Positions 8,732-16,535 of a stretch of 32,582 nucleotides of DNA are shown piece after piece (the stretch's first letter is position 1; each line of letters opens with the position of its first letter). A program made the position numbers and the translations under genes. The DNA is taken from contig CAMPIL010000004.1 in NCBI GenBank assembly GCA_946886375.1, positions 1 through 32,582 on the forward strand, written 5' to 3'. The notes below the pieces were generated by a model. The model worked only from the letters and a program-made list of their open reading frames with translations, was not told the DNA's origin and made no database searches. The DNA is from an uncultured Phycisphaerales bacterium. GTDB lineage: Bacteria > Planctomycetota > Phycisphaerae > Phycisphaerales > SM1A02.

Positions 8732-8804
8732 AGCGGGCGACCGGATTCGAACCGGCGACATACAGCTTGGAAGGCTGTCACTCTACCAACTGAGTTACGC
8801 CCGC
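8732..8804 (-). tRNA. tRNA-Gly (anticodon TCC)
   Basis: The 73-nucleotide minus-strand sequence folds as a complete cloverleaf. The acceptor stem is GCGGGCG (8804-8798) paired with CGCCCGC (8739-8733), with T as discriminator base. The D-arm contains AGTTGGTAGAG, the anticodon stem is ACAGC/GCTGT around the loop CTTCCAA, and the T-arm contains GGTTCGAATCC. The anticodon TCC lies at 8771-8769. The 3' CCA is not encoded. Confidence 0.96.
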
Positions 8805-8878
8805 AGAGGCGAAGATTATAGCCCACGGCGGGCCGAGCGGTCGCGCGATCCGCATCGCACGCGCTATCATCACGCAGT

Positions 8879-10927
8879 ATGCCCGGCCGTTTTCAAAGCA
8901 GCAAACTCCGATTCCGCCAATACAAACGCGATCTGAAAAACAGGCGATCCGACGGCTCATTCCCCGGTCCCTCCGGTCACGGTTCACCCAACGGATCGAC
9001 CTCTTCGACAGCCGGCGTGGGCGATCACAAGCAGCCCGCGAAGCGCCAGCGAAATTTCTTCCAGTTGCTCGGGGCGTTTTGGGGTCTGCTTCAGGGCCAC
9101 CAGGGCCGCATGATTTTCGCGCTCGCCACCCTAACGATCTCAACCGTGCTCGCGCTGGCGCCGCCGTATGCGACCAAAATCGTCGTCGATTACGTGCTGG
9201 GCAGCCATCCGATCCCGCAGGAATGGATGGACCGTTATCCCATTCCGAGAGACCCGCACACTCAACTGGCGATCGTCGCCATTGGCGTGGTGCTGCTGAC
9301 GCTGGGCTCGCTGTTCATCGGCATGACCGGCCGCTGGCAGGCGACCAAAACCTCCGTGCAGATCAAGCCTCGGCTGCGACGGCAGGTCTTCGAACACGCC
9401 ATCCGGCTGCCGCTGCATCGCATCTACCAAATCAAGTCGGGCGGCACATCAAGCATTCTGCGCGAAGACACCGGCGCGATCGGCGACCTTATCTTCAGCA
9501 TGATCTACAACCCGTGGCGAGCCGTCATTCAACTGATCGGGAGCCTGATCATTCTCGCGTTCGTGGATTGGCGATTGCTCGCAGGCGCGCTGGTGTTGCT
9601 GCCGACCGTCTGGATCACCCACCGCACGTGGATCAACCGCATTCGCCCGCTGTACCGTGACATGCACGGTACGCGGCAGTCCATCGACAGTCACACCACC
9701 GAGGCCTTCGGCGGCATCCGCGTGGTGAGAAGTTTCGGCCGCCAGCGCAGCGAAACCGGGCGATTCATCCGCAACGATCAATTCCGCGCCCGGCAGGAAG
9801 TTCACGTGTGGTGGTGGTCGCGCGCGGTGGACATCGCGTGGAGCGTGCTGATTCCCACCGCCTCCGCCGCGCTGCTGTGGTACGGCGGATCGCGCGTGCT
9901 GGATGGCACACTCACCGTCGGCGATCTCTTCCTCTTCCTGGCCTACCTGATGATGCTGCTTGATCCCGTTGCCACGCTTGCCGGCAGCGCGACGCAGTTC
10001 CAGACGAGTCTCGCAGGACTCGATCGCGTGCTGGACATTCTGCACGAACCGACCGAGATGCCCGATCAAGCGGACGCCATCGAAGTGCAGCCGGCGCAGG
10101 TCGCCGGGCGCATCACGATTCGCGATGTGACCTTCGCCTACCACGCCACCCAGACGCACGTGCTGGAGAACATCGACATCGACGTGAAGCCCGGCGAAAT
10201 GATCGCGCTGGTTGGTCCTTCAGGCGCGGGCAAAACCACGCTGTGCAATCTCATCGCGAGGTTTTACGACCCGGTGCAGGGGGCGATCGAACTGGATGGC
10301 GTCGATCTTCGCCACATTCGACTGGACAGTTACCGCACGCTGCTGGGCATCGTGGAGCAGGAGATTTTCCTCTTCGATGGCACGGTCGCGGAGAACATCG
10401 GCTACGGCCGGCGCGACGCGACGATGGACCAGATCATTCACTTCGCCAAGCTCGCCAACGCGCACGATTTCATTTCGAAGTTCGAGAACGGCTACGAAAC
10501 GCTCATCGGCGAGCGCGGCGTGAAACTCTCGGGCGGTCAGCGGCAGCGGCTGGCCATCGCCCGCGCGCTGCTGGCCGATCCGCGCATTCTGATCCTTGAT
10601 GAAGCAACCAGCAATCTCGATACCGAGAATGAGCGATTGATTCAGCAGAGCCTTCAGACGCTCATGAGGGGACGCACTAGTTTCGTGATCGCCCACCGCC
10701 TGAGCACGATCGCGCACGCGGACCGCATTGTGGTGCTGGAGGGCGGGCGCATCGTCGAGCAAGGCACGCACGATGAACTCATGGCCCGCAGCGGACGGTA
10801 TCGCCGCATGGTCACGATCCAGACCGAGCCCGCGCGCGTGCCGCCGGCAAACGGGCAAGCCGGAGCGAACGGGGCGACTTCACCTCGTCCTGCAGCGCAC
10901 ACGCCCATCAGCGATGTTGCATCATGA
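8879..10927 (+). CDS. ABC exporter, fused membrane and ATPase domains
   Basis: The 682-residue half-transporter has a type-I exporter membrane domain (about residues 65-380, six helices) and a C-terminal ATPase. Walker A is GPSGAGKTT (446-454), the Q-loop is near Q494, the signature is LSGGQ (550-554), Walker B is ILILDE (570-575), and the H-loop histidine is H606. It resembles MsbA/LmrA-type lipid or drug exporters; the substrate is unknown. The first 60 residues are a polar, basic cytoplasmic extension (KRDLKNRRSDG...KQPAKRQR) and the C-terminus has a low-complexity tail. No ribosome binding site is visible before the ATG. It likely works as a homodimer in the inner membrane. Confidence 0.92.
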   Translation: MPGRFQSSKLRFRQYKRDLKNRRSDGSFPGPSGHGSPNGSTSSTAGVGDHKQPAKRQRNFFQLLGAFWGLLQGHQGRMIFALATLTISTVLALAPPYATKIVVDYVLGSHPIPQEWMDRYPIPRDPHTQLAIVAIGVVLLTLGSLFIGMTGRWQATKTSVQIKPRLRRQVFEHAIRLPLHRIYQIKSGGTSSILREDTGAIGDLIFSMIYNPWRAVIQLIGSLIILAFVDWRLLAGALVLLPTVWITHRTWINRIRPLYRDMHGTRQSIDSHTTEAFGGIRVVRSFGRQRSETGRFIRNDQFRARQEVHVWWWSRAVDIAWSVLIPTASAALLWYGGSRVLDGTLTVGDLFLFLAYLMMLLDPVATLAGSATQFQTSLAGLDRVLDILHEPTEMPDQADAIEVQPAQVAGRITIRDVTFAYHATQTHVLENIDIDVKPGEMIALVGPSGAGKTTLCNLIARFYDPVQGAIELDGVDLRHIRLDSYRTLLGIVEQEIFLFDGTVAENIGYGRRDATMDQIIHFAKLANAHDFISKFENGYETLIGERGVKLSGGQRQRLAIARALLADPRILILDEATSNLDTENERLIQQSLQTLMRGRTSFVIAHRLSTIAHADRIVVLEGGRIVEQGTHDELMARSGRYRRMVTIQTEPARVPPANGQAGANGATSPRPAAHTPISDVAS

Positions 10928-10975
10928 GCCTGACGATTCGGGCAGTTCAGTGCAAACTGGTGCGAATTGACTTCA

Positions 10976-12466
10976 TCACGATGATGCGCCGCGGCCAAAG
11001 AGGAGTTCGATGTGCGGGCGGTCTTGTCGGTGGCAGAAGACATACACGTGGTCGCCCGGCTGGAGCACGGTGAAGCCGCGCGCGGCCAGCAGTTCCTCAC
11101 CACGCACCACGAGGATGGCCGAGGAACCCTCCGGAAACTTGATGCGCGACAGCGGCACGCCGGTGACGGCCAGCGTCTCATCGATGTAGAACGTGAGAAT
11201 GTCGCTCTGCACGAGTTGCGTGGAATTGATCTCCAGCGCGGCGGCGGGAGTTGGGGTTTCCTCCACATTCAATCCCAGCCGCCGCGTGACCCAGCCCAGC
11301 GTCGCCCCGGGAATCAGCGCGTTGATCACCACGATGAAGAACACGACGTCGAAAATCTCCATCGCGTGGGGAATTTGCGCCAGGATGGGGATTGTTGCAA
11401 GAATGATCGGCACCGCGCCGCGCAAACCCACCCAGCCGATATACAACCGTTCCTGCTGCGTGAACTTGAACGGCAACAGGCACAGCCACACCACAAGCGG
11501 CCGGGCGATGAATGCCAGTGCCAGCGCAATGGCCAAGCCGACCCAGGCCACCTTCAGCAATTGCGATGGCTGCACGAGCAACCCGAGCACAAGGAACATG
11601 GAGATTTGCCCCAGCCACGCGATGGCATCGTGAATGCGCGTCAGGCCGCCGCGGTAAGGAATATCGCTGTTGCCAAGGAACACCGCCGTGACGTACACCG
11701 CGAGAAATCCGCTGCCCTCTACCAGCGTCGCCACGCCGAAAGAGATCAATGCCAGGCCAAGCGTGAGGACTGCGTATAAGCCACCCGCGCGCAATTTCGC
11801 CCGCTGCAGTGCGAAACGACCGAAGTAGCCTATCGCCACGCCGACGGTCGCGCCCACAATCAACTGAAGCGGAACCATCAGCAGAATGGTCCACGTCAAT
11901 TCGGCCTGGCCCGCGGCAATCTCCGTCAGCGTCATCGTGAGAATGACCGCCATCGGATCGTTGATGCCGGATTCAAGTTCCAGCGTGACGCCGACTCTTT
12001 TCTCTAGATTCAACCGGCTGCCGCGCAGGATGGAAAAGACCGCCGCGGCGTCGGTGGATGACACCACCGCGCCAAGCAGACAGGCGTCAAGCCATTGAAA
12101 GCCCAGCATTCGGGCCGTCAGTGCGACAAGGCCCGCCGTGCCCACAACGCCGATTGTGGCCAGAACAGACGCCGGCCCAATGCCCTCGCGAACAGCGCTC
12201 CAGGGCGTGCTCAAGCCACCGTCGAAAAGGATCAAGCACAGCGCCAACGTGCCCAATCGGAACGCAAAGTCGTAGTCGTCGTACGTCGCCCCGAACATCA
12301 CGCCGCCAAGACCTTCAGACCCCGCCAGCATGCCAAGCACCAAGAACAGCAGCACGATGGGCAGGCCGAGCCGCTCCAGCGCGCGGCTGAAGATGACACT
12401 CACGGCCATGAGCAGGCCGAAAGTCCCAAACAGCAGCGCGGTGGCAAGGGGTTCTGAAATTTCCAC
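10976..12466 (-). CDS. K+/H+ antiporter, CPA1 NhaP2-like, with TrkA-C domain
   Basis: The 496-residue protein begins at a GTG and has about 12-13 transmembrane helices typical of monovalent cation:proton antiporters. FDGGLSTPW, SSTDAAAVFSIL (136-147) and ESGINDPMAV, with the N169-D170 transport motif, are visible, and GWVGLRGAVPI lies near the end of the membrane part. Residues about 405-490 form an RCK-C/TrkA-C ligand-binding domain (ITVTGVPL-type start, LQPGDHVYVFC end). That architecture matches the potassium/proton antiporters NhaP2/CvrA, which control cell volume and K+. It is convergent with the ABC exporter gene. Confidence 0.9.
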   Translation of the reverse strand: MEISEPLATALLFGTFGLLMAVSVIFSRALERLGLPIVLLFLVLGMLAGSEGLGGVMFGATYDDYDFAFRLGTLALCLILFDGGLSTPWSAVREGIGPASVLATIGVVGTAGLVALTARMLGFQWLDACLLGAVVSSTDAAAVFSILRGSRLNLEKRVGVTLELESGINDPMAVILTMTLTEIAAGQAELTWTILLMVPLQLIVGATVGVAIGYFGRFALQRAKLRAGGLYAVLTLGLALISFGVATLVEGSGFLAVYVTAVFLGNSDIPYRGGLTRIHDAIAWLGQISMFLVLGLLVQPSQLLKVAWVGLAIALALAFIARPLVVWLCLLPFKFTQQERLYIGWVGLRGAVPIILATIPILAQIPHAMEIFDVVFFIVVINALIPGATLGWVTRRLGLNVEETPTPAAALEINSTQLVQSDILTFYIDETLAVTGVPLSRIKFPEGSSAILVVRGEELLAARGFTVLQPGDHVYVFCHRQDRPHIELLFGRGASS

Positions 12467-12519
12467 GGGCGTCTGCGTAATTTACCGCATCATCGAGTTT
12501 TCCTGTTCACCAATCGAAT

Positions 12520-13539
12520 TCAATCTCTTGGTGTGGCCAATTCCACCTCAGCGGCGATGTGGCCGAAGGCTGCCCAGTTCGTGTTTTCGACAACCCGGCG
12601 GAATTCGTCCGTCGCCTTAGATTCATCTCCGTTCAACAGTCGCCACGCGCCCGTTCCATATCCAAGCGTCGCTGCGTCAATATCGATTGGCTGGCCGTCT
12701 GATGCCGTGGGCGAAAGTTGATCGGGCTGCAATTCGCCCTTGAACATCAGCAACAGTCTGTGATAACTGGAATTCTCAATGATGTTCATATCCAGCGAGA
12801 TCGCGGCGAGCAGTTGTGCGGCGTAGGCTGGTTGGTTCAACCGCCGCAGGGTCAGGTATTGCCAGTACGCAGCCGCGATGCGCATGTCATCGTTCCGCGA
12901 AGCGCCCAAGCACTTGCGGTACGCTTCGCTTGCGCCGGAGTAATCTCCCATCAGATACCGCACCAGCCCAAGGTGGTAGTAGATATTCGTGTGCAACGTG
13001 CCCGTGGGAATGTTCTGTTTGTTGGGCTGGCCGTCAGGTTCGGTTTCATCGGGCTGGTTCTCGATGAGCGCCGCGGCACGGACCAGATCGGCCAGCGCAC
13101 GGCCGAACTGGCGCGTGGTGACATAGCGGTGCCCGCGATGGCGCAGGAGTTTCGGATTGTCAGGATCGAGCGCAAGGCCGTTGGAAAACGTGTTGATGGC
13201 GTCCTGATAACGGCCGAGATACGCCTGCCGCCGTCCAAGCCAGATGATTGCATCTGCATCGTGCGGATCGCGATCGTATTCGACGGTCGCATCCTCGAGT
13301 TCGTGTTCGCGCTTGGCGCGCACCTCAGCATCGAGTGCCGGCGCATGAAGGGGCTTGCCGAAGAGGGACACCGCCTCGGGCTTGAGGTTCTCCGGATCCA
13401 ATGGCGCAGACTCCGTGATCTCTTGCTTGCCTTCGACGCGAAGTGTTCCTGCACGCTGGCACGCGCTATGCACGCACAAGCCCACGCCGACCATCGCAAC
13501 CACGCAGACCGGGCGACGCAATGAATAACGGAAATGCAT
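12520..13539 (-). CDS. Exported TPR-repeat protein
   Basis: The 339-residue protein has a basic-hydrophobic N-terminus (MHFRYSLRRPVCVVAMVGVG) ending in HSAC, a weak lipobox, so it is either a lipoprotein anchored through C27 or a membrane-tethered protein. TPR-like helix pairs are seen around residues 95-150 (AIIWLGRRQAYLGRYQDAINTFSNGLALDPDNPKLL) and 185-235 (YYHLGLVRYLMGDYSGASEAYRKCL). It probably acts as a scaffold for other proteins in the envelope. It lies 39 bases after the DNRLRE-protein gene and 53 bases before the antiporter gene on the same strand. No enzyme motif is visible. Confidence 0.75.
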   Translation of the reverse strand: MHFRYSLRRPVCVVAMVGVGLCVHSACQRAGTLRVEGKQEITESAPLDPENLKPEAVSLFGKPLHAPALDAEVRAKREHELEDATVEYDRDPHDADAIIWLGRRQAYLGRYQDAINTFSNGLALDPDNPKLLRHRGHRYVTTRQFGRALADLVRAAALIENQPDETEPDGQPNKQNIPTGTLHTNIYYHLGLVRYLMGDYSGASEAYRKCLGASRNDDMRIAAAYWQYLTLRRLNQPAYAAQLLAAISLDMNIIENSSYHRLLLMFKGELQPDQLSPTASDGQPIDIDAATLGYGTGAWRLLNGDESKATDEFRRVVENTNWAAFGHIAAEVELATPRD

Positions 13540-13578
13540 TCAACCATCTTACGAGATGCCGACGCAGCACGCCGCTGG

Positions 13579-14457
13579 TTACGGGCACGCACCCCACGCG
13601 TTGATGACCGCGAGAAGGTCATTCACGTTCACGGTGCCGTTGCCGCCGGGCGGCGCGATGTCCGTGGCGCAGGGCGCAGGACACGCACCCCACGCGTTGA
13701 TGACCGCGAGAAGGTCGTTCACATTGACGGTGCCGTTGCCGCCGGGCGGCGCGATGTCGGCCGGACACGGCGTCGGCGGCGTGTAATCAATCACCAGTTG
13801 CGGAATGTTCTCCAGCAGGAAGTTCTCGCGGCTGGCGAACCGCTTCGCCGTCAGCAGGTCGATTTCATTGCCTTTCATCAGCCAGCCGAAATTGCTCGCA
13901 GGATTGTCCACCCACACCTGGACGTCGGCGATCATGCCTGGTGAACTCCACACGCAAGGGCCGAATTTCTCACCCACTGTGGTCGAAGCGCTTGCCGCTT
14001 CGACGAAATCGCCGCCGGGATTGGTCCAGAACGCATCGGGGTAAAACGTGTGAATCCACGTCGCGTCGCCCGGCTCCGCCGGCGCGCCAACGCCGCCGAC
14101 GAATTCCGAAATCCCCTGTCCCCAATCCTTCGTTACGCGATGCAACGTGTGCGTCTGGTCGCCGCTGATCGTCTGAATCATCACAAGCGTCAGCGAGACG
14201 GAATTGATCGTGGAGCCTGCGGGAATAGCGCTCAGATCGAACGCCAAAACCGCGCGCAAGAGCCCGTTGTTGGCGAATGGTCCGGTCTTGCCCGCGTAAA
14301 TCGCATCGCCCACGCCGTTGCTGTTTGTGGTCTTCGTGATGACCGAATCAATCAGCGTATTGTCCTTCGACGTGGTCATCGTCACGCGATCACCGATCGC
14401 CGGCGACGCGAACATCATCGCCACCAGACCAATTCCGATCGCCAGACTCTTTCTCAT
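13579..14457 (-). CDS. Secreted DNRLRE-type protein with two dockerin-like repeats
   Basis: The start at 14457 is chosen because GGGAGGTGA lies just upstream and the frame then opens with the signal peptide MRKSLAIGIGLVAMMFASPAIG. The frame is open further upstream but looks non-coding. Residues about 24-225 match the DNRLRE pattern: SKDNTLIDS, LLRAVLAFDLSAIPAGSTINSVSLTL, VTKDWGQGISEF, and LMKGNEIDL near the end. The domain is a beta-sandwich found in many surface proteins. The C-terminus has two copies of DIAPPGGNGTVNVNDLLAVI followed by NAWGACP. The calcium loop carries a three-residue insertion compared with the DVNDDGQVNVND form next door. It is probably extracellular, role unknown. Confidence 0.82.
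   Translation of the reverse strand: MRKSLAIGIGLVAMMFASPAIGDRVTMTTSKDNTLIDSVITKTTNSNGVGDAIYAGKTGPFANNGLLRAVLAFDLSAIPAGSTINSVSLTLVMIQTISGDQTHTLHRVTKDWGQGISEFVGGVGAPAEPGDATWIHTFYPDAFWTNPGGDFVEAASASTTVGEKFGPCVWSSPGMIADVQVWVDNPASNFGWLMKGNEIDLLTAKRFASRENFLLENIPQLVIDYTPPTPCPADIAPPGGNGTVNVNDLLAVINAWGACPAPCATDIAPPGGNGTVNVNDLLAVINAWGACP
13586..13764 (-). repeat. 96-bp tandem repeat coding two dockerin-like motifs
   Basis: Two copies (13586-13681 and from 13682) are offset by exactly 96 bases, equal to 32 codons. Over the first 77 or so bases they differ at only about three positions. This points to a recent duplication or gene conversion inside the DNRLRE-protein gene. Confidence 0.85.
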
Positions 14458-14838
14458 CGCACGGTCACCTCCCGCGCGAACACCCTTGGCGGGCGGCAAT
14501 GCCATTTCCATTGCGAACCGATGTCCTGCCGCTCCTTGATGCATCCAGCCGTTGCTCATGTCGGTACCGCCTCTCATTCCCCCATGTCGTGAATCACCCA
14601 ATTTTCTTGCACGCTCAGCATCACATTCGCACATTCACATTTTCCCGCGCATCGGCTGTGCCGGCAAGTTGCCCGCGTGACATCCACTCAAAACAGGCAA
14701 AACTCGCACAAACCCTTCACGAAACATGAGGCTTGCTTCCCCCCCCCGCAGTGCGACCTCTCTACCTCCGATTGCCGGCCCGGGACTCAAGACCCCCAAA
14801 GTCCCACGCCCCGCAAGTCCCACAGCCCCCACTCCCAC
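14458..14838. other. Intergenic region with C-tracts
   Basis: These 381 bases separate two minus-strand exported-protein genes. The part next to 14457 holds the ribosome binding site of the DNRLRE gene. The far part is strongly strand-biased, with a run of nine C at 14739-14747 and the multi-C-tract element at 14793-14836. I see no convincing gene and no hairpin terminator. Confidence 0.6.
14793..14836 (-). other. Potential G-quadruplex element just after a protease gene
   Basis: The minus strand carries six G-tracts of 3-5 bases (complement of C-tracts at 14793-14797, 14803-14805, 14809-14812, 14819-14821, 14826-14830 and 14834-14836). The connecting loops are 5, 3, 6, 4 and 3 bases. This satisfies the usual G3+/N1-7 rule with two spare tracts. 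It begins three bases after the stop codon of the trypsin-like protease and would be in that gene's mRNA. Confidence 0.6.
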
Positions 14839-16482
14839 TTACATGCACGCACCCCATGAGTTCACCACCGCCAGAAGATCAGTCACATTTACCTGACCAT
14901 CATCATTCACATCCGCTGCGCATGCGACGCATGGTCCCCACTGGTTCACCACCATCAACAAGTCCGCCACATTCACCTGTCCGTCTCCGGTCACATCCGC
15001 AGCACACACCGCAGGCGTGCACGAAACCGTGAAAACTCCGCTGCCTGTCGCGCCGTTGAATCCTCCCACTCGAACCCTGTACACCACTCCCTGATTGACC
15101 GCAAACGAAATCTGCGAAGCCTGCCCGCCCACGCCACAGAAGTCATCATTGCATGCAAGGGAATGTCCGGACTCGGTTGGACACCCGATGTACGCAGCCA
15201 TCTTGGTGTCGAACTGGGCCGCGCACACTCCCGCAGTCGCCGTGCCTGTGCAAGGCGAGACGAACTTGAACCACACATCGCTGCCGATCTGATCGTCCCC
15301 ATCTTCAGCGCATGCCGAAGGCTCCGCCGGGCCGTCGGTGCCTGCGAATTCGCTGGTGAAGTTGTGCGAACCCATTCCCACCAGTTTGGCGTTCACGCAC
15401 AAGTCATTGCGCGGCCTTGGGGTCGGGCACAAGGTATCCCTGGCCGCGACAAAGGGCGGGTGGTCGATTCGCTGCGCGGTGTTCTGGCACGGACAGTGCG
15501 TCGCGATGCCGATGATGAAATCGTTCTGAAACACTCCGGACCCGGAGTTCCCGCCGGTGGTGTCAGCCGTGTGACTGAAGGAACTTCCGCCAACAAACGT
15601 GATCGTTCCCGGCGAAAGTTGCTGCGTCTGCGAGACCGTGCAGAATTTGCTGGATCCAAACCCAAACACCTGCACCGCCCCGCCGCCAGGCACGAGGGGA
15701 GCCACAGGCCTGAACTCGCCATAACGATCGAGGATTGTCTGGCCGAGGCTGTTCACACCGGTGCTCAACACCGCCCAGTCGCTGCCCGGGCCTGCATTGG
15801 AAAACAAACTTCCGGTGATGGGAAACTGTTCGGCCACCGGCGGGTTTTGCGTGTTGCAATTGGGCAGCGTGGCCGGAACGCGAAATTGGATGACATCGGA
15901 ACTGGGCGCACAATGCCCCGCCGACACCAGGCAACTGGTCTGGTTGTACACCGCCGCGCTGCACCCGCTGGGCATCAACCGGCCTGCATAATCCACGCTG
16001 CTGGGCGTGCGATCATCCGCAGCGCACAGGCCGCACAGCGTAATGGGCATCGCCGCCCCGAGTTCCGCAAGCACCTGCTGCACCACGATCCGATTGGCCT
16101 TGCTCGCCCCGGACGCAATCAGTTCCACCATCACCTGGTCGCCGTTGAAATACGCCGTGGCGCTGTTCCACATCGCCAAACCATCTGCATCCAGCGTCTG
16201 CACCTGGTTGTCCAGCATCGAGGTCATCCGCACGAGGCTGCCCGGCTCCAGCACAGCCTCTGCGAAGTACACCCTCATCCACGCAGCATCAGGAACGTGG
16301 ATCAACTGCTGAAATACAGACTTGGAAATCGCATCGGGATTGCCCCGCAAGCCGCTGTCAATGTGCTGCTGCACAAACTGTCCGCGAGGAAATTCCATGG
16401 TCTGCTGGGCCAGCGCACGTGGAATTCCAATCGCAATGAAGCCGAGGAACACTCCGGACAAGACGATTCTGGACGTCTTCAT
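14839..16482 (-). CDS. Secreted trypsin-like (S1) serine protease with dockerin-like tail
   Basis: The 547-residue protein starts at an ATG with GAGGT seven bases upstream. It has a signal peptide ending ALA at about residue 25 and a 120-residue pro-region. The catalytic domain has H190 in SAGHCA, D235 in SDWAVL and S313 in GGNSGSG, so the S1 triad is complete. Residues about 358-488 are a beta-rich module beginning NDLCVNA and containing DVWFKFVSPCTGTAT and LACNDDFCG. It is shared with the next two upstream proteases and may be a PPC-like domain. Two dockerin-like motifs follow (DVTGDGQVNVADLL and DVNDDGQVNVTDLL). It lies 53 bases after the subtilisin-like protease gene, so the two are probably one operon. 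Confidence 0.9.
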   Translation of the reverse strand: MKTSRIVLSGVFLGFIAIGIPRALAQQTMEFPRGQFVQQHIDSGLRGNPDAISKSVFQQLIHVPDAAWMRVYFAEAVLEPGSLVRMTSMLDNQVQTLDADGLAMWNSATAYFNGDQVMVELIASGASKANRIVVQQVLAELGAAMPITLCGLCAADDRTPSSVDYAGRLMPSGCSAAVYNQTSCLVSAGHCAPSSDVIQFRVPATLPNCNTQNPPVAEQFPITGSLFSNAGPGSDWAVLSTGVNSLGQTILDRYGEFRPVAPLVPGGGAVQVFGFGSSKFCTVSQTQQLSPGTITFVGGSSFSHTADTTGGNSGSGVFQNDFIIGIATHCPCQNTAQRIDHPPFVAARDTLCPTPRPRNDLCVNAKLVGMGSHNFTSEFAGTDGPAEPSACAEDGDDQIGSDVWFKFVSPCTGTATAGVCAAQFDTKMAAYIGCPTESGHSLACNDDFCGVGGQASQISFAVNQGVVYRVRVGGFNGATGSGVFTVSCTPAVCAADVTGDGQVNVADLLMVVNQWGPCVACAADVNDDGQVNVTDLLAVVNSWGACM

Positions 16483-16535
16483 GGTTGAACCTCAACACGC
16501 TCGATCACCCAGATACGACCGGATCACCCACCGCC

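Noticed and set aside
13586..13764. Tandem repeats as a CRISPR array
   Set aside because: The repeats are in-frame coding units with no alternating unique spacers and no cas genes nearby.
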